NCBI GenBank assembly: GCA_036186865.1 | Contig: AP025062.1 | Location: forward strand, 33,552,631 to 33,616,630 | Source of the DNA: Eustoma russellianum | Lineage: Eukaryota > Streptophyta > Magnoliopsida > Gentianales > Gentianaceae | Reading direction: 5' to 3' | Length of the DNA: 64,000 nt | Part shown: positions 10,701-21,876 of the stretch, in pieces | Numbering within the stretch: position 1 is the first letter of the stretch | Layout: each line of letters opens with the position of its first letter | Notes under the pieces: model-generated | Told to the model about the DNA's origin: nothing | What the model saw: only the letters and a program-made list of their open reading frames with translations | Database searches by the model: none | Position numbers and translations under genes: made by a program

Positions 10701-11834
10701 CATTTCTTGTATCATGCATGATCATACGGATCATGAAACTGATTTTATGGATTTCCATATGCAAGAAGGTCTTTTCGATTCAAGCAAGTTTCCGTTATGC
10801 ATATAATTTATTTATGGTCCCATGCTTTCAAAAGAAAAGTTCTATGATTTCCCTTGCCGGCTAAGCATGCTCTTAACCCGAGCCAGACCCGGGGTTAATA
10901 GGTCTATTGACATGATATGTTCTAGACCTGTTCAGATCCAGGGTTAATTGATCTGATGATATGTTCTGGACCCGTTCAGATCCGGGGTTAATTGATCTGA
11001 TGATATGTTTTGGACCCGTTCAGACCCGGGGTTAATTGGTCTCAAGATATGTTCTGGACCTGTCCCAGACCCGGGTTTAATTGGTCTGTTGATATGTTCT
11101 AGACCCGTTCAGATCTGGGGTTTATTGATCTGACACTCTGTTTTCTTGATATTTATTTTATGGGACCAAATGATAATGATTTTTACCATGACATGACATC
11201 ACACATTGCATCATGCATATTCCATGTGCACGTTACATGATAGGATGTTTATGATGTGAAAGGTAATGATAACGTAAGAACGATATTACTTAAGTTGTAA
11301 TTAGGTTACCTTCAAGTGGATCAAGGAGTAATGGCCAGGTATGGATGAATGTTTAGGTTCTTGGGGTTTCCATTCACGTTATGATTCTTTATTTCGTGTT
11401 AGTTTATTGTATGCTTGCTGGGTGATTTTTATCACTCACACCTTTATTTTTCCCAGAGCCAGAGAATGCTAAGATTGTGTGGCTCGAGGATGAGCCAAGA
11501 GTGCCGGACCCGTAGACGAGGAAGCCAGAAGGAGGCCATGCTTAAGGACTTTTGTGCTGCCATGATGTTTGTATTATGAACTATGTTGGAACTTTCGGAA
11601 TTTCGGTTTTCTCTTGTGTGATGGATTAACGCTTTGGGGATTTAGTATTTCGGTATGCATGATATTTGAAAGTTTTAATTCTGTCGAAATTTTGCTTCCA
11701 TGTTATATGTTAACATGAGAGTCCATGGCTTAAGTGATGGATTTTCGCATGTTATGCATGGCGCTTTGTACTCTCCTTAGTGAAGTACGGCGGGTGCACC
11801 GTATTCGGGTGAGGTCCGAGTCCGGGGCACTACA
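7800..11834 (+). repeat. Gypsy-A 5' LTR (4035 bp)
   Basis: It runs from TGTTGTACCCC to GGCACTACA and is followed by the primer-binding site. It contains two AG|GTAAGT or TG|GTAAGT donor-like sites (8747 and 8922), a hairpin array (10877-11132) and a U5 core TACGGCGGGTGCACCG near 11787-11802. The non-coding 4 kb holds no credible gene. Confidence 0.95.
10877..11132 (+). repeat. Hairpin-forming tandem array, gypsy-A 5' LTR
   Basis: Six units of about 44 bp. Each has arms AGATC/GATCT or AGACC/GGTCT around a CGGGGTTAATT-like loop, followed by a GATATGTTCTGGACCCGTTC-like spacer. Both arms change together between units. Confidence 0.85.
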
Positions 11835-12141
11835 GGTGGTATCATAGCGTAGGCTCTAGATTTCGGGCAGAACGTAGAACTAAGTTATGATCTTAGCAAT
11901 CTAAGTTTGATCTTAGACGTAAGTCATGATCTTAGATAAGTGACGGCCTTAGACTAGGACCACTTACACTGGGTTTAGGATGCAATGTCATAATTAATCC
12001 TAACTTATAAAATCCGGATCTCTAATGTAAGATGTATCCTTTCTCTCACTTATTTAAAATTTTTAGAATAATGATCCTTAGCCAAAAAGTAATGTGGTTT
12101 TATTCCAACATTTGTATAAGCTTTGAAACTCCGTAGTGCAG
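11835..12141 (+). promoter_or_regulatory. Gypsy-A primer site and untranslated leader
   Basis: TGGTATCATAGC at 11837-11848 matches the initiator tRNA-Met site at 11 of 12 bases. The leader then repeats ATGATCTTAG-like words (11886-11936) that can pair with intervening CTAAG. The same arrangement is in gypsy-B and gypsy-C. No start codon precedes the gag ATG that opens a conserved frame. Confidence 0.85.
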
Positions 12142-13360
12142 ATGGTGCGACCACATGGCAGACCTCCTAGGGCTCAACCATCTGTGCAGGAGCCCGTTCC
12201 TCCTCAGCCACAAGGCCCTGTTCCATCACCGGTTCAGAATAATCCACCCCCACCACTGCAGGCGCCTGTTCCTCCTATTATTACCGACGTTAATGCCTTC
12301 TAGGCCTTTTGCCAGGTGGTCACACAGATAGGTCAGGGCCTAATCCAGTAGAATGCTCCACCCCATCCACGCAAGCCTGTGAGAGATGCACAATACTATT
12401 TTGAGAAATTAAAGAGAGCTAATGTACCACCATTTAAGGGAAAGCCGGATCCAGATACAGCGGAGAAGTGGTTGGATGAAGTTGAAAATTGTTTCGAGAT
12501 AATTCAAGCCCCCGACGAGATGAAAGCCCAAGCCATCAGACCCTTTCTGATAAGTGAAGCTAACCAATGGTGGAAGACTAATTTACATCCCCTGCCAAGA
12601 CCAATTACCTGGGAGAGATTTCTGCAAGAACTTCACAAGTTCTATATCCCTCCGTCAGTAAAGCTACAAAAGAGGCATGAATTTGATTCAATAAAGCAAG
12701 AGCCCGGTATGACGGTAGCAGAGTCATCATCATCATCATCCATACCCAGTATGACGGTAGCAGAGTATGCTAATAAATTCATTGCACTGGGGAGATTTCA
12801 GCCTATCACCATGAACGATGAGGAGACAAAAATGTTAAAATTTGAAAGAGGGCTGAATCCAAGAATCAGGACTTGGTTGGTGAATGCAAACCCCACGAAT
12901 TTTGGAGCTCTTCTGGACGCCTGTTACAGGATTAAGAGAGATACTATCTGCCGTGATGACGTGGGACAGAAAAGAGAAAGACAAGTGACTGGAAACGAGA
13001 AATTCAGAAAAGTGGCCAAGAAGACTTATAAAAGATATGTTCGTCAAGGGAGGCAACAGGGGCAGAATCAGCGCCGCCAGCAGCATCAGAATAATCAATA
13101 TAAGAATCAGGCCCCACCCCAGCAGCCAGCTATACCAGTATGTCCTCAGTGCCAGAAGAGTCACATGGGTGAGTGTCGATGGAAGACGGGACAATGTTTT
13201 GGATGCGGCAAGGATGGCCACCTGATTAGGGATTGCCCAGACAGAGGAGCGCAGCAACAGAAACAGCAACAACAGCCAAGGAACTAGCGGCCACGTGCAA
13301 ATGCAAGGGTGCACGTCATGACAGATGCAGATGTTGAGGGGACGACAAACGTAGTGACTG
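12142..13360 (+). pseudogene. gag: Gypsy-A gag remnant (exon 1)
   Basis: The start is the ATG matching that of gypsy-B gag (MVRP/MVRT). The retrotransposon Gag domain is clear (WWKTNLHPLPRP, FYIPPSVKLQKRHEF), and a CCHC knuckle (CFGCGKDGHLIRDC) is near the end. In-frame TAG stops lie at 12301 and 12349, both where gypsy-B has Gln, and again near 13285. A 42-bp in-frame insertion at about 12707-12748 repeats GTATGACGGTAGCAGAGT around a CAT run. The last base of the exon begins the Gly codon split by intron 1. Confidence 0.9.
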
Positions 13361-13442
13361 GTAAGATCTAAAGTTCTACGCCTTAAATACGTTTTACTTA
13401 TACATGCCTATACTGCTGCTTAGTTAAATATGCATGATTCAG
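13361..13442 (+). other. Intron 1 of gypsy-A (82 bp, phase 1)
   Basis: Donor GTAAGA, acceptor GATTCAG. It lies between the Gag C-terminus and the protease, at the same codon as in gypsy-B and gypsy-C. Translating through it meets TAA at 13369-13371, four codons past the exon edge. Confidence 0.82.
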
Positions 13443-14284
13443 GAACTACCTTAGTATGTAGCATACCTGCGAATGTATTGTTCGACAGTGGCGCCAGCCA
13501 CTCATTTGTCTCCAGAAAATTTGCTAAAAATATCGATCATAACTCAGTCTGACTAGAATCACCCTATAGAGTACAAGCAGCCGGCAATCAGGTGCTTGTC
13601 TTTCATCATATCTTCCGAAATTGTGTGCTCGAGTTCGATGATCAGCGGTTTGAAGTCGACTTGATTCCTATACCCATGAGTGATTTCGATGTGATCCTTA
13701 GAATGGATTGGCTCTCAAGGAATCATGCTCACATTCATTGTCGAAGTAGACAAGTTATAATTAAGAACCCAGCTCGAGACGAAGTGTCATTCCAAGGAGG
13801 ATCTAAGTTAAAGAAACCATCCAAGAGAGTCTATGTTAACGCGGCTCGTGCCAACCGAGCATTGAAGAAAGGCCATAAAGGGTTCTTTGTTTATATCTTA
13901 AGTCCTGAGCAAGCGAGTCCCACCCTTGATCAAGTTCCGGTTGTTAATGAATACCCCGATGTCTTTCCAGACGAATTACCTGGGTTACCTCCCGACCGCG
14001 AAATTGCCTTCGAAATAAACCTTGTTCTAGGAGCTGAACCCATATCAAAAGCCCCATATCGGATGGCACCTGCAGAACTGAAAGAGCTAAAGGAGCAGTT
14101 ACACGAACTGTTAGAGAAGAAGCTCATTCGTCCCAGCGTTTCACCTTGGGGTGCTCTTGTGTTATTTGTGAAGAAGAAAGATGGAAGTATGCGCTTATGC
14201 ATTGATTACAGGGAACTTAACAAAATCACCATAAAGAATAAGTACCCATTGCCCCGGATAGACGACTTATTTGATCAACTCATG

Positions 14285-14357
14285 GTACGTAACTAACAAG
14301 TTTTAGTTCAATTAAGGTTTAAATTTCCAAAACCCTATCTAAAGAATCTTAATGCAG
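14285..14357 (+). other. Intron 2 of gypsy-A (73 bp, phase 0)
   Basis: Donor GTACGT, acceptor TAATGCAG, with an internal TATCTAAAG shared with gypsy-B and gypsy-C that could hold the branch point. It splits the reverse transcriptase just after the DDLFDQL motif and before FSK. Confidence 0.82.
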
Positions 14358-16197
14358 GGATCTCGAATCTTCAGTAAGATTGGCATGCGATCTGGATACT
14401 TCCAATTGAAGATTAAGGCCGAAGACGTTCCTAGGACTGCTTTCAGGACACGCTATGGACACTACAAATTTTTGGCCATGCCCTTCGGCTTAACCAACGC
14501 TCCTTCCGCATTTATGGATCTCATGAATCGAGTTTTTCAGGACCAATTGGACAAGTTCGTAGTGGTCTTCATAGACGACATTTTGATCTATTCACCAGAT
14601 GAGGAAACTCATGCAGCCCATTTGAGTACAATTCTTAATATTTTAAGAGAAAGACAGTTGTACGCAAAAAATTAGCAAATGCGAGTTTTGGCTGCATAGT
14701 GAATCCTTCCTCGGCCATGTTATATCAGAAGATGGGATTCAGTAGATCCCAAGAAAATTGAAGCTATCATAGAATGGCCAAGACCAACAAACGTTACCGA
14801 ACTGAGAAGTTTCCTTGGACTAGCGGGGTATTATCGAAAATTTGTGGAAGGATTTTCGAGGATAGCTGCTCCCCTCACAAGATTGACACAAAAGAAAACC
14901 AAGTTCGAGTGAAATGCCGACTGTGAAAAGAGTTCCTCAGAGTTAAAAGCAAAGTTGACGTCTGCCCCTATCTTACCTTAGCCCACTCCTGGCGAGAAAT
15001 ACGTGGTGTACAGCGATGCATCAAAGAACGGTCTCGGATGTGTCCTTATGTAGAGAGATAAAGTGATAGCTTATGCATCCCGACAGTTAAAGCCATTCGA
15101 GCAAAACTACCCCATTCATGATCTTGAGCTTGCCGCAGTGGTTTTCGCATTAAAGATATAGAGACATTACTTGTATGATGAGAAGTGTGAGATCTATATA
15201 GATCATAAAAACCTAAAGTATCTCTTTACCCAGAAAGAACTAAACATGCGGCAACGCAGATGGCTCGAGTTGATTAAAGATTATGACCTCCCCATTCAAT
15301 GTCACCCAAGGAAAGCTAATAAAGTTGCCGATGCGTTGAGTCAAAAAACAAGTCACCCACGTCAACCACCTCTTCAGCGAGATATGGAAGAGTTTGGCTT
15401 AGAAGAAGTTGATTCAGGGGATGAAGTTCTCGCCAAGTTGGTTCTTATTCCTTCACTAATTGATAGGATCAAAGAGGCTCAAAGGAATGATGCAGCCTTG
15501 AGAAAGATCAAGGTGAGGATCCGAGATAAGCCACAAAATGACTTCGAAGTTTGTAGTGATGACAGTTTATGGTATCGAGGACGGCTATGTGTGCCTGAGG
15601 ACAAAGAAATTAAAGATGAAGTCTTGATGGAAGCCCACAACTGACGATTATCTATATACCCTAGAGCTAACAAGATGTATCAGGACCTCAAGCAAAGATT
15701 TTGGTGGCACGACATGGAGCAACAAATAGCTGAATTTGTTGAGTGATGCTTAGTCTGTCAAAGAGTAAAAGCTGAACACCAAAGACCTGCTGGATTACTA
15801 CATCCTTTAGAAGTATCAGAATGGAAATGGGACCATGTCACTATTGATTTTGTGACCGACCTACCCAGGACTAAGTATGGAAGTGATGCTATATGAGTCG
15901 TTGTGGAGCGTCTAACCAAGTCTGCTAACTTTTTGGCCATGTTGATTAAAGCACCTATGGAGAAGTTGGCATCTATGTACATTGAGCAGATTGTCTATTT
16001 GCATGGTGTGCCCATAAGCATCGTATGTGATCGTGATCCCCGTTTTACCTCGAGATTCTAGATAGCCTTCCAAAAGGCAATGGGCACAGAGATCAGAATG
16101 AGTTCCACTTTCCACCCTCAGACTGATGGCCAATCTGAAAGGACAATTCAAACACTTGAAGACATGCTTCGCGCTTGCATTCTTGACTTTGGAGGAA

Positions 16198-16202
16198 GCT
16201 GG
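16198..16202. repeat. Target-site duplication of gypsy-C (GCTGG)
   Basis: The second copy is at 29397-29401; removing the element restores the gypsy-A integrase reading. Confidence 0.95.
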
Positions 16203-19200
16203 TGTTGTAACCAAATAGGGAATCCTTTTGTACCTGTGATCTATTTAAGAGAATATGTGACAAGATATGATTACAATTATAATTTATTGAGTCGATGACT
16301 ATTATCATAGATTACGTTGCGGGAAGTAATATACGTATATATTTTTTGAGCGTGAATATTGGACCATGAGGAGAGGACCAATTCACACCCAAGTGCTTGG
16401 GAGGTTTCGGCCCCAAGGTTAGGGAAGGCCCCAATTGAATTTTTAAGATTGTAAGGGCCATCTTTTAAGTAAGCGAATAAGCCATTAGAACAAGTGGGTA
16501 ATAGCAAGAAGATTTGATTGCAACCCAACATTTCCTTTTCCTTTCTTTTGGCCCTTAGCCCAAAGAGGGCTCAAGCATTTTTTTTTCTAATTAACCATTT
16601 TAAAGGAAAACAAAGGAAAAGAAAATAAAATAAATAGTAGAAAAAAAGGGGGGAACTATCCTAATTAAGGCATGTTAGGGTCATTAAAGACCCCAACCGC
16701 CGGGTGAGAAGGCAATAGCCAACCAAGGGGGAGACTTTTCTACACCATTGTTAAACTAACCATGATTAAAGAAAGTAACTAAGGTTAGATCCAAAAGTAA
16801 TCATGGTTAGACTAAAGTAACTAAGGTTAAGGATAAAGTAACCTTGGTTTACTAAAGTAACCAAGGTTACTCACCTTAACCTTACCATAGTATTTCTAAC
16901 TCTCCTACACCCCTCCCCAACGGCTAAAACATAGCCAAAAGAAGAGAATTCCCTCCAAGATCATACTTGAGAATTCTCCAAACCTCTCTAAACACTCAAG
17001 AACTTCAAGTGCAAGAAGAACTCTTTCTCTTCCTTTCTCTCCAAACCACACGGCCAAGGGAGCAACCAAGAAGGTTTAGGTTCTTCCAAGGCTAAGAGAT
17101 ATTAGGTAAGTGTTCTTAGCCCTCTTGAGAAGATATTTACATTTCCATGAGATGAAACTTATAGTGCTATTCTTCTTGCTCATAACCTTGACCTTCAACG
17201 TCACTAGGTTCAACTAGTCTCAAGCTTTTGAGGACTCTAGGCTAGAGAAGATTGATTACTACTCAAGCTCCTTTTTGGTAAGTCCATCTAGCCCTCACTA
17301 AGTGTATATTTTAGTTAAAGATTTCAACTAATCCTTTATCTCTTTTCCCTTCCACCACCGTGGGATGCATGCATAGTAGAGAAGAAAGATTTCAACTTTC
17401 CATACACCTATCAAGAAGAGTAAGCAAAAAGGCAAGTACACTATAATTTATGAGGCTTGAATGTGAGAGTGCTTGCATGAATGGCTAGATAACCCTTAAG
17501 ACTTAATCTTAGTTGTGATATGTTAAACCTTGATGCATAACCTTTCGGCCTAGGGGCTAAGTGTTGTATTTGTGTGAGTTCTTGCTTAAAGGTGGATTCT
17601 TTAGTGGTTTTATGCACTATTATGTTGTAATCTAGGATGAACATGCTAAAGATCTCTTCTTTTCCCATGGTTAGGGCACACGGTAAAGAGAGTTAAAGGA
17701 ATAGGGGTGGTTTTGCATGAAATAGTAAATTATGGGGTGAAGTGGAGACAAGATTATGCTTTTGTGTGGTAAGCTTGACATGTTCCTTGTGGATATATTA
17801 TTTTGCCTTGCATGTACCGAAAAAGGGCTTTTAGTGACTACGGTGCGTATGCACCAATATTGTTGTTAATGTTGTTTTGGTGGGAATGTGGTAAGCTTAG
17901 CCAAAGGATGATGTATTTGGTGAACAAACTGTTTCGTAGGAAATTGCATATGATGTTTGTAGCGTGTTGAATCTGTAAATTCCCCATGAAAAGAGTAAGT
18001 TTGAAGTTTAATAAAGTGTTTATGACAAACAATGCAATTTAGGGCCATTTAGGAAGGAAAAATGTCAAACTATGGAATTCACTTGAGCAGGGCAGATTTT
18101 AGGCTGTTTTGTGAGACCTGAAAAAGAGATCTTAGGGACCTTCAATTTAATTGATTTTTATTATGACACTAGCCTTATGTGTTTGTTAGATATGAGAGTT
18201 GGAATTTTGTTAAAAAGAGTTACGGATTCTTTTTAGTAAAATTTTTACTAAAACTGGTCATGCTGGAATTTCACTGGGCTGGACAGATTTTATACGACAT
18301 AATGAGATACCGGAAAATGGACCTTAGGAATATGAAATTGGGCTAATTTTTGGGATGATACTAGCCGTAGGTGTTTAGTAAGCTTGAGAGCTGGAATTTC
18401 TGAAAAAGAGTTTACGGTGTGGTCACACTTGAATTTGTAGTAAAATCGGTCAATCTAGAAATCTGCATGAAGCGGTTTTAGGAAAAGAATAAATGACACC
18501 TTTAACGATATTATAAATCCGCGAAATTTATTTACCAACTACTTAAGACTTAGGGGAACCCATCTATGCAAACCAATTATTTTTAGAATGACTAATTGAA
18601 GGGTAAACACCATAAATAAGTGGGCATCACTAATCTGAGATTTTGGGCAGAATTGAGGAACTTAGTATATGGCCTTAACTGAATGGACTTAGGCTAGTTA
18701 TTTGACTTGGGCTTACAATCACCAATTAATGAAATGTTAATAATATGTTTTCAAAGCTGGCCCAAATTAAAAGAGGTTAATGGACTCACATGAAAGACCA
18801 AAGAAAGGGGCGCTGAATTGCCGAAATTCAGCAGCCTTGTTTCGTGATTAATTAAACTAAGTGTCTTACGCATTTTGCATCGTCACAAGAATTTTATTAT
18901 GAACCAATAAGGCATTTTTATGCATACGCATGACGAGCATTATTGTTAGTGGGCCTAACCACAAGGGTTTAGGGCCGAATATAAGGAGTGTTCATGCTGG
19001 AAATTTTCCAGCATAACGACGAGTTGTACATATGTGTATACGTGACGCATTATGTCATGGTTTGCATAAAACATGTCATGCATTGCATCATCGTCACTTA
19101 CATGATTTATGGAATTTGTTTTATGTGAAAGAAAGATGAAAAGCATTATTAAAGAAATGATCCTGTTTTAAAAGAACGCTTCCTACCAGTACCGTGTGTG

Positions 19201-20273
19201 TATGTGCTTGGCCAGTAAGGACCCGCCCAGATCCGGGGTTAATTGATCTGATGATATGACCGTTAAGGCCTGGAGAGAATAGACCTGATATGACCGTTTA
19301 GGCTCGGAGAGAATAGACCTGATATGGACCGTTCGGGCCCGGAGAGAATAGACCCGATAAGTGATGACGTTACCGTTCTGAATCCGGGAATAATAGATTC
19401 GAAGGGGAGACGTTACTGCCTCAGATCCAGAAAGATAGATCTGAACACTCTATGGTTTTCTTGACGATGATGTTTTGAAACAAAAGCATGAAAGATCATA
19501 TTCTCATTTTTATCAAGATGCATGACACATACATATGTATGCATGTCACGTTTATTGAGTCATCGTGTAGTGACACATGATACTTAGGCTAAGTTTTTAT
19601 GACTTGGTAGTTCCTAAGTATGACCTCATGAAGTGATGATCCTTGTTATGTTACGAGTTAATGCAAGTTACAGTCTCTTATTGTTATGTTCTTTATTAAG
19701 TAACGATTTTGTTTAAGCTATGATCTTGATACATTAAGTGTTGATCACTATTGAATATTGGATGGAGGACAGGTATGTCTCTGAACCAAAATTTTTGGGG
19801 TTCGGCTCTTGTATGCACTTTCCATTTAATCTTCAATTATTATAGTATACTTGCTGGTGACTTTGTCGCTCACCCCCTATTTTTCCCCCAGAGGCTGCAA
19901 GAAATAAAGTAGAGTGGATTGAGGATGAACCTAGGGTTCCCTACCCGTGAGTGCAGCGAAGGATGGATGGAATAGGAGACGTGACATGCCGATTGTGACT
20001 GATGAGTGATTATGTAATCGTGTTGGGAAAAATTTACTTTTGAGGATTTTGGTACATTTGACTTGGGTTGTAAAACTAAGAATTATCTCGTGAATGTTTT
20101 TAATTTAAAGTTTTTATTCTGCCACGGTTTCGCTTACTTGATGACGTATAAGCACAAAAATCCATGCATTTTATCATGGATTATGTTACGTTATGGATCG
20201 ACGCCTGGTACTCTCCTTAGTGAAGTACGGCGGGTGCACCGGTTCCGGCTAGGCCAGGATGCGGGCCGCCACA
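16203..20273 (+). repeat. Gypsy-C 5' LTR (4071 bp)
   Basis: Contains donor-like AG|GTAAGT at 17106 and TG|GTAAGT at 17278, a palindrome ATGCTGGAAATTTTCCAGCAT (as arms) near 18994-19014 preceded by GGCCGAAT, and a dyad array at 19219-19448. The U5 core TACGGCGGGTGCACCG lies near 20226-20241. No credible gene. Confidence 0.95.
19219..19448 (+). repeat. Hairpin-forming tandem array, gypsy-C 5' LTR
   Basis: Six units with arms AGATC/GATCT, AGGCC/GACCT (one mismatch), GGGCC/GACCC, GAATC/GATTC and AGATC/GATCT. It occupies the same relative place as the gypsy-A array, but units are shorter and more varied. Confidence 0.8.
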
Positions 20274-20569
20274 GGTGGTATCAGAGCAAAGGCTCCAGAT
20301 CCGGGCATAATGTAGAGTTAAGTTATGATCGTAGTCAACTATGCTTGATCTTAGATCTAAGTCATGATCCTAGATGAGAGTTGACCTTAGACTAGGATGA
20401 CTTAGACTGGAAAATTAGGGTACGGCCCATTGATAATGCCCTAATTAAAGACCAATCACAGAATTTAATTTATAATGTATGTACAAATATGCTCCTCAGA
20501 TATGTTATAAATTCCGCTACTTATTATGACATCTTCGTATTGAATAAAACCCGACACTGCATAATGCAA
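20274..20569 (+). promoter_or_regulatory. Gypsy-C primer site and leader
   Basis: TGGTATCAGAGC at 20276-20287 is a perfect initiator tRNA-Met primer site. The leader has TTATGATCGTAG, TTGATCTTAG and CATGATCCTAG repeats at 20324-20374, as in gypsy-A and gypsy-B. Confidence 0.88.
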
Positions 20570-21800
20570 ATGGTGCGACCAAGAGGCAGACCCGCAAGAG
20601 CTAGACCCGACGTGCAGGAGCCTATCCCTCCTCCACCCGCTCAGGTCCCTCCACCCCCGCCTCCGTAAGACCAAAATCCACCGTCAGTTCAGAACGTTCC
20701 TCCACCCCAAGGACCTTTTCCACCAATGATGCATGATATTAATGCTTTTCAAAACTTTTGCCAGACAGTCACTCAAATTGGTCAAGTGATGATGCAACAT
20801 AATATTCTGCAACCCCATGAACCCGTTGAGGATGCTCAATACTATTTTGAAAAGCTGAAGAGAGCAAATGTTCCACCGTTTGAAGGGAAGTCGGATTCTG
20901 ACACCGCTGAGAAGTGGCTAGATGAAGTAGAGAATTGTTTTGAACTGATTAGAGCACCTGAGGAGCTGAAAACGCAGGCGGTCAGGCCATTTCTGCTGGG
21001 AGGGGCCAACCAATGGTGGAAGGCCAATCTGCAATCTCTACCCGACCTATTTCATGGGAAAGATTTCTCCAAGAGTTTAACAAGTTCTACATACCACCCT
21101 CTGTCAAGTTACAGAAAAGACATGAGTTTGAATCCCTAATGCAAGAACCAGGGATGACAGTTGCTGACTACGCTAACAAATTTATAGCTCTGGGAAGATT
21201 CCAACCATCCACCATGAACGATGAATAAACAAAAATATTGAAATTTGAAAGAGGACTGAACCCTAGAATTCGAACATGGATGGTCAATGCAAACCCAGCA
21301 AACTTTGGTGCACTTCTGGACGCATGCTACCGAATCAAAAGAGATATCATTCGCCGCGATGAGTTTGGCCAAAAGACAGGAAGAGAGGTGTCTGCAAGCG
21401 GAGGGCCCCGCAAGTCTACGAAGCAAAATACAAGGGGCCCAGGGCGTCAAGGGAAGAATCGGTTCCAGCACCGGTCCCAGAAGAACCAATCAAATAATCA
21501 AGGTCAACAATCTGCCATTCCGAGCTGCTCTCACTGCGGTAGGCACCACATGGGAGAATGTTACATTCCAGGCAGGGAAATGTTTTGGATGCAGCAAGGC
21601 AGCCCACATCCTTAAGGACTGTCCAAATACGGGAACCACCTGCTTCGGATGCGGGAAAACAGGACACATAGCCAAAGAATGTCTGGAGAAGGGGGCCCAG
21701 CAGCAACAACAACCGCCAAAGCCTCAGCATCAGCGTACCAATGCACGAGTTCACGCCATGACTGACGCAGCTGCTGAAGAGGTCAATGACATGGTGACAG
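20570..21800 (+). pseudogene. gag: Gypsy-C gag remnant (exon 1)
   Basis: The ATG at 20570 aligns with gypsy-B gag start. An in-frame TAA lies at 20666, a frameshift near 21040, a TAA near 21226, and more frameshifts near 21590. The Gag core (NQWWKANLQSLP, FYIPPSVKLQKRHEF) and two zinc-knuckle-like segments (KCFGCSKAAHILKDC with one His-side change, and TCFGCGKTGHIAKEC) are readable. The frame ends in intron 1. Confidence 0.9.
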
Positions 21801-21876
21801 GTATTTTCTGAGAATTGTGTTAATTCTTATAAGTACTGTTGTCCTATAGTTGCTTAGTAAGTATTGCATGATTCAG
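21801..21876 (+). other. Intron 1 of gypsy-C (76 bp, phase 1)
   Basis: Donor GTATTT (weak), acceptor GATTCAG. Read-through meets TGA at 21809-21811, four codons past the exon edge. Same position and same acceptor as in gypsy-A and gypsy-B. Confidence 0.8.

Larger units (their letters stand above)
13443..16202 (+). pseudogene. pol: Gypsy-A pol remnant, part 1 (protease, reverse transcriptase, RNase H, integrase)
   Basis: The protease motif VLFDSGASHSF lies near 13472-13504. The reverse transcriptase is split by intron 2 (14285-14357) and keeps FIDDILIYS near 14569-14595. RNase H (YSDASKNGLG) and integrase (CDRDPRFTS, HPQTDGQSERT) follow. Stops: 13550, 14910, 14979, 15051, 15159, 15642, 15744, 15894 and 16059, plus frameshifts near 14670 and 14735. 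Most replace Trp or Gln codons of gypsy-B. Gypsy-C interrupts the integrase after 16202; the frame resumes at 29397. The element cannot make Pol by itself. Confidence 0.92.

Noticed and set aside
10877..11132. CRISPR-like regularly spaced repeats
   Set aside because: The units are contiguous and degenerate, with no unique spacers and no cas genes. The setting is a plant LTR.
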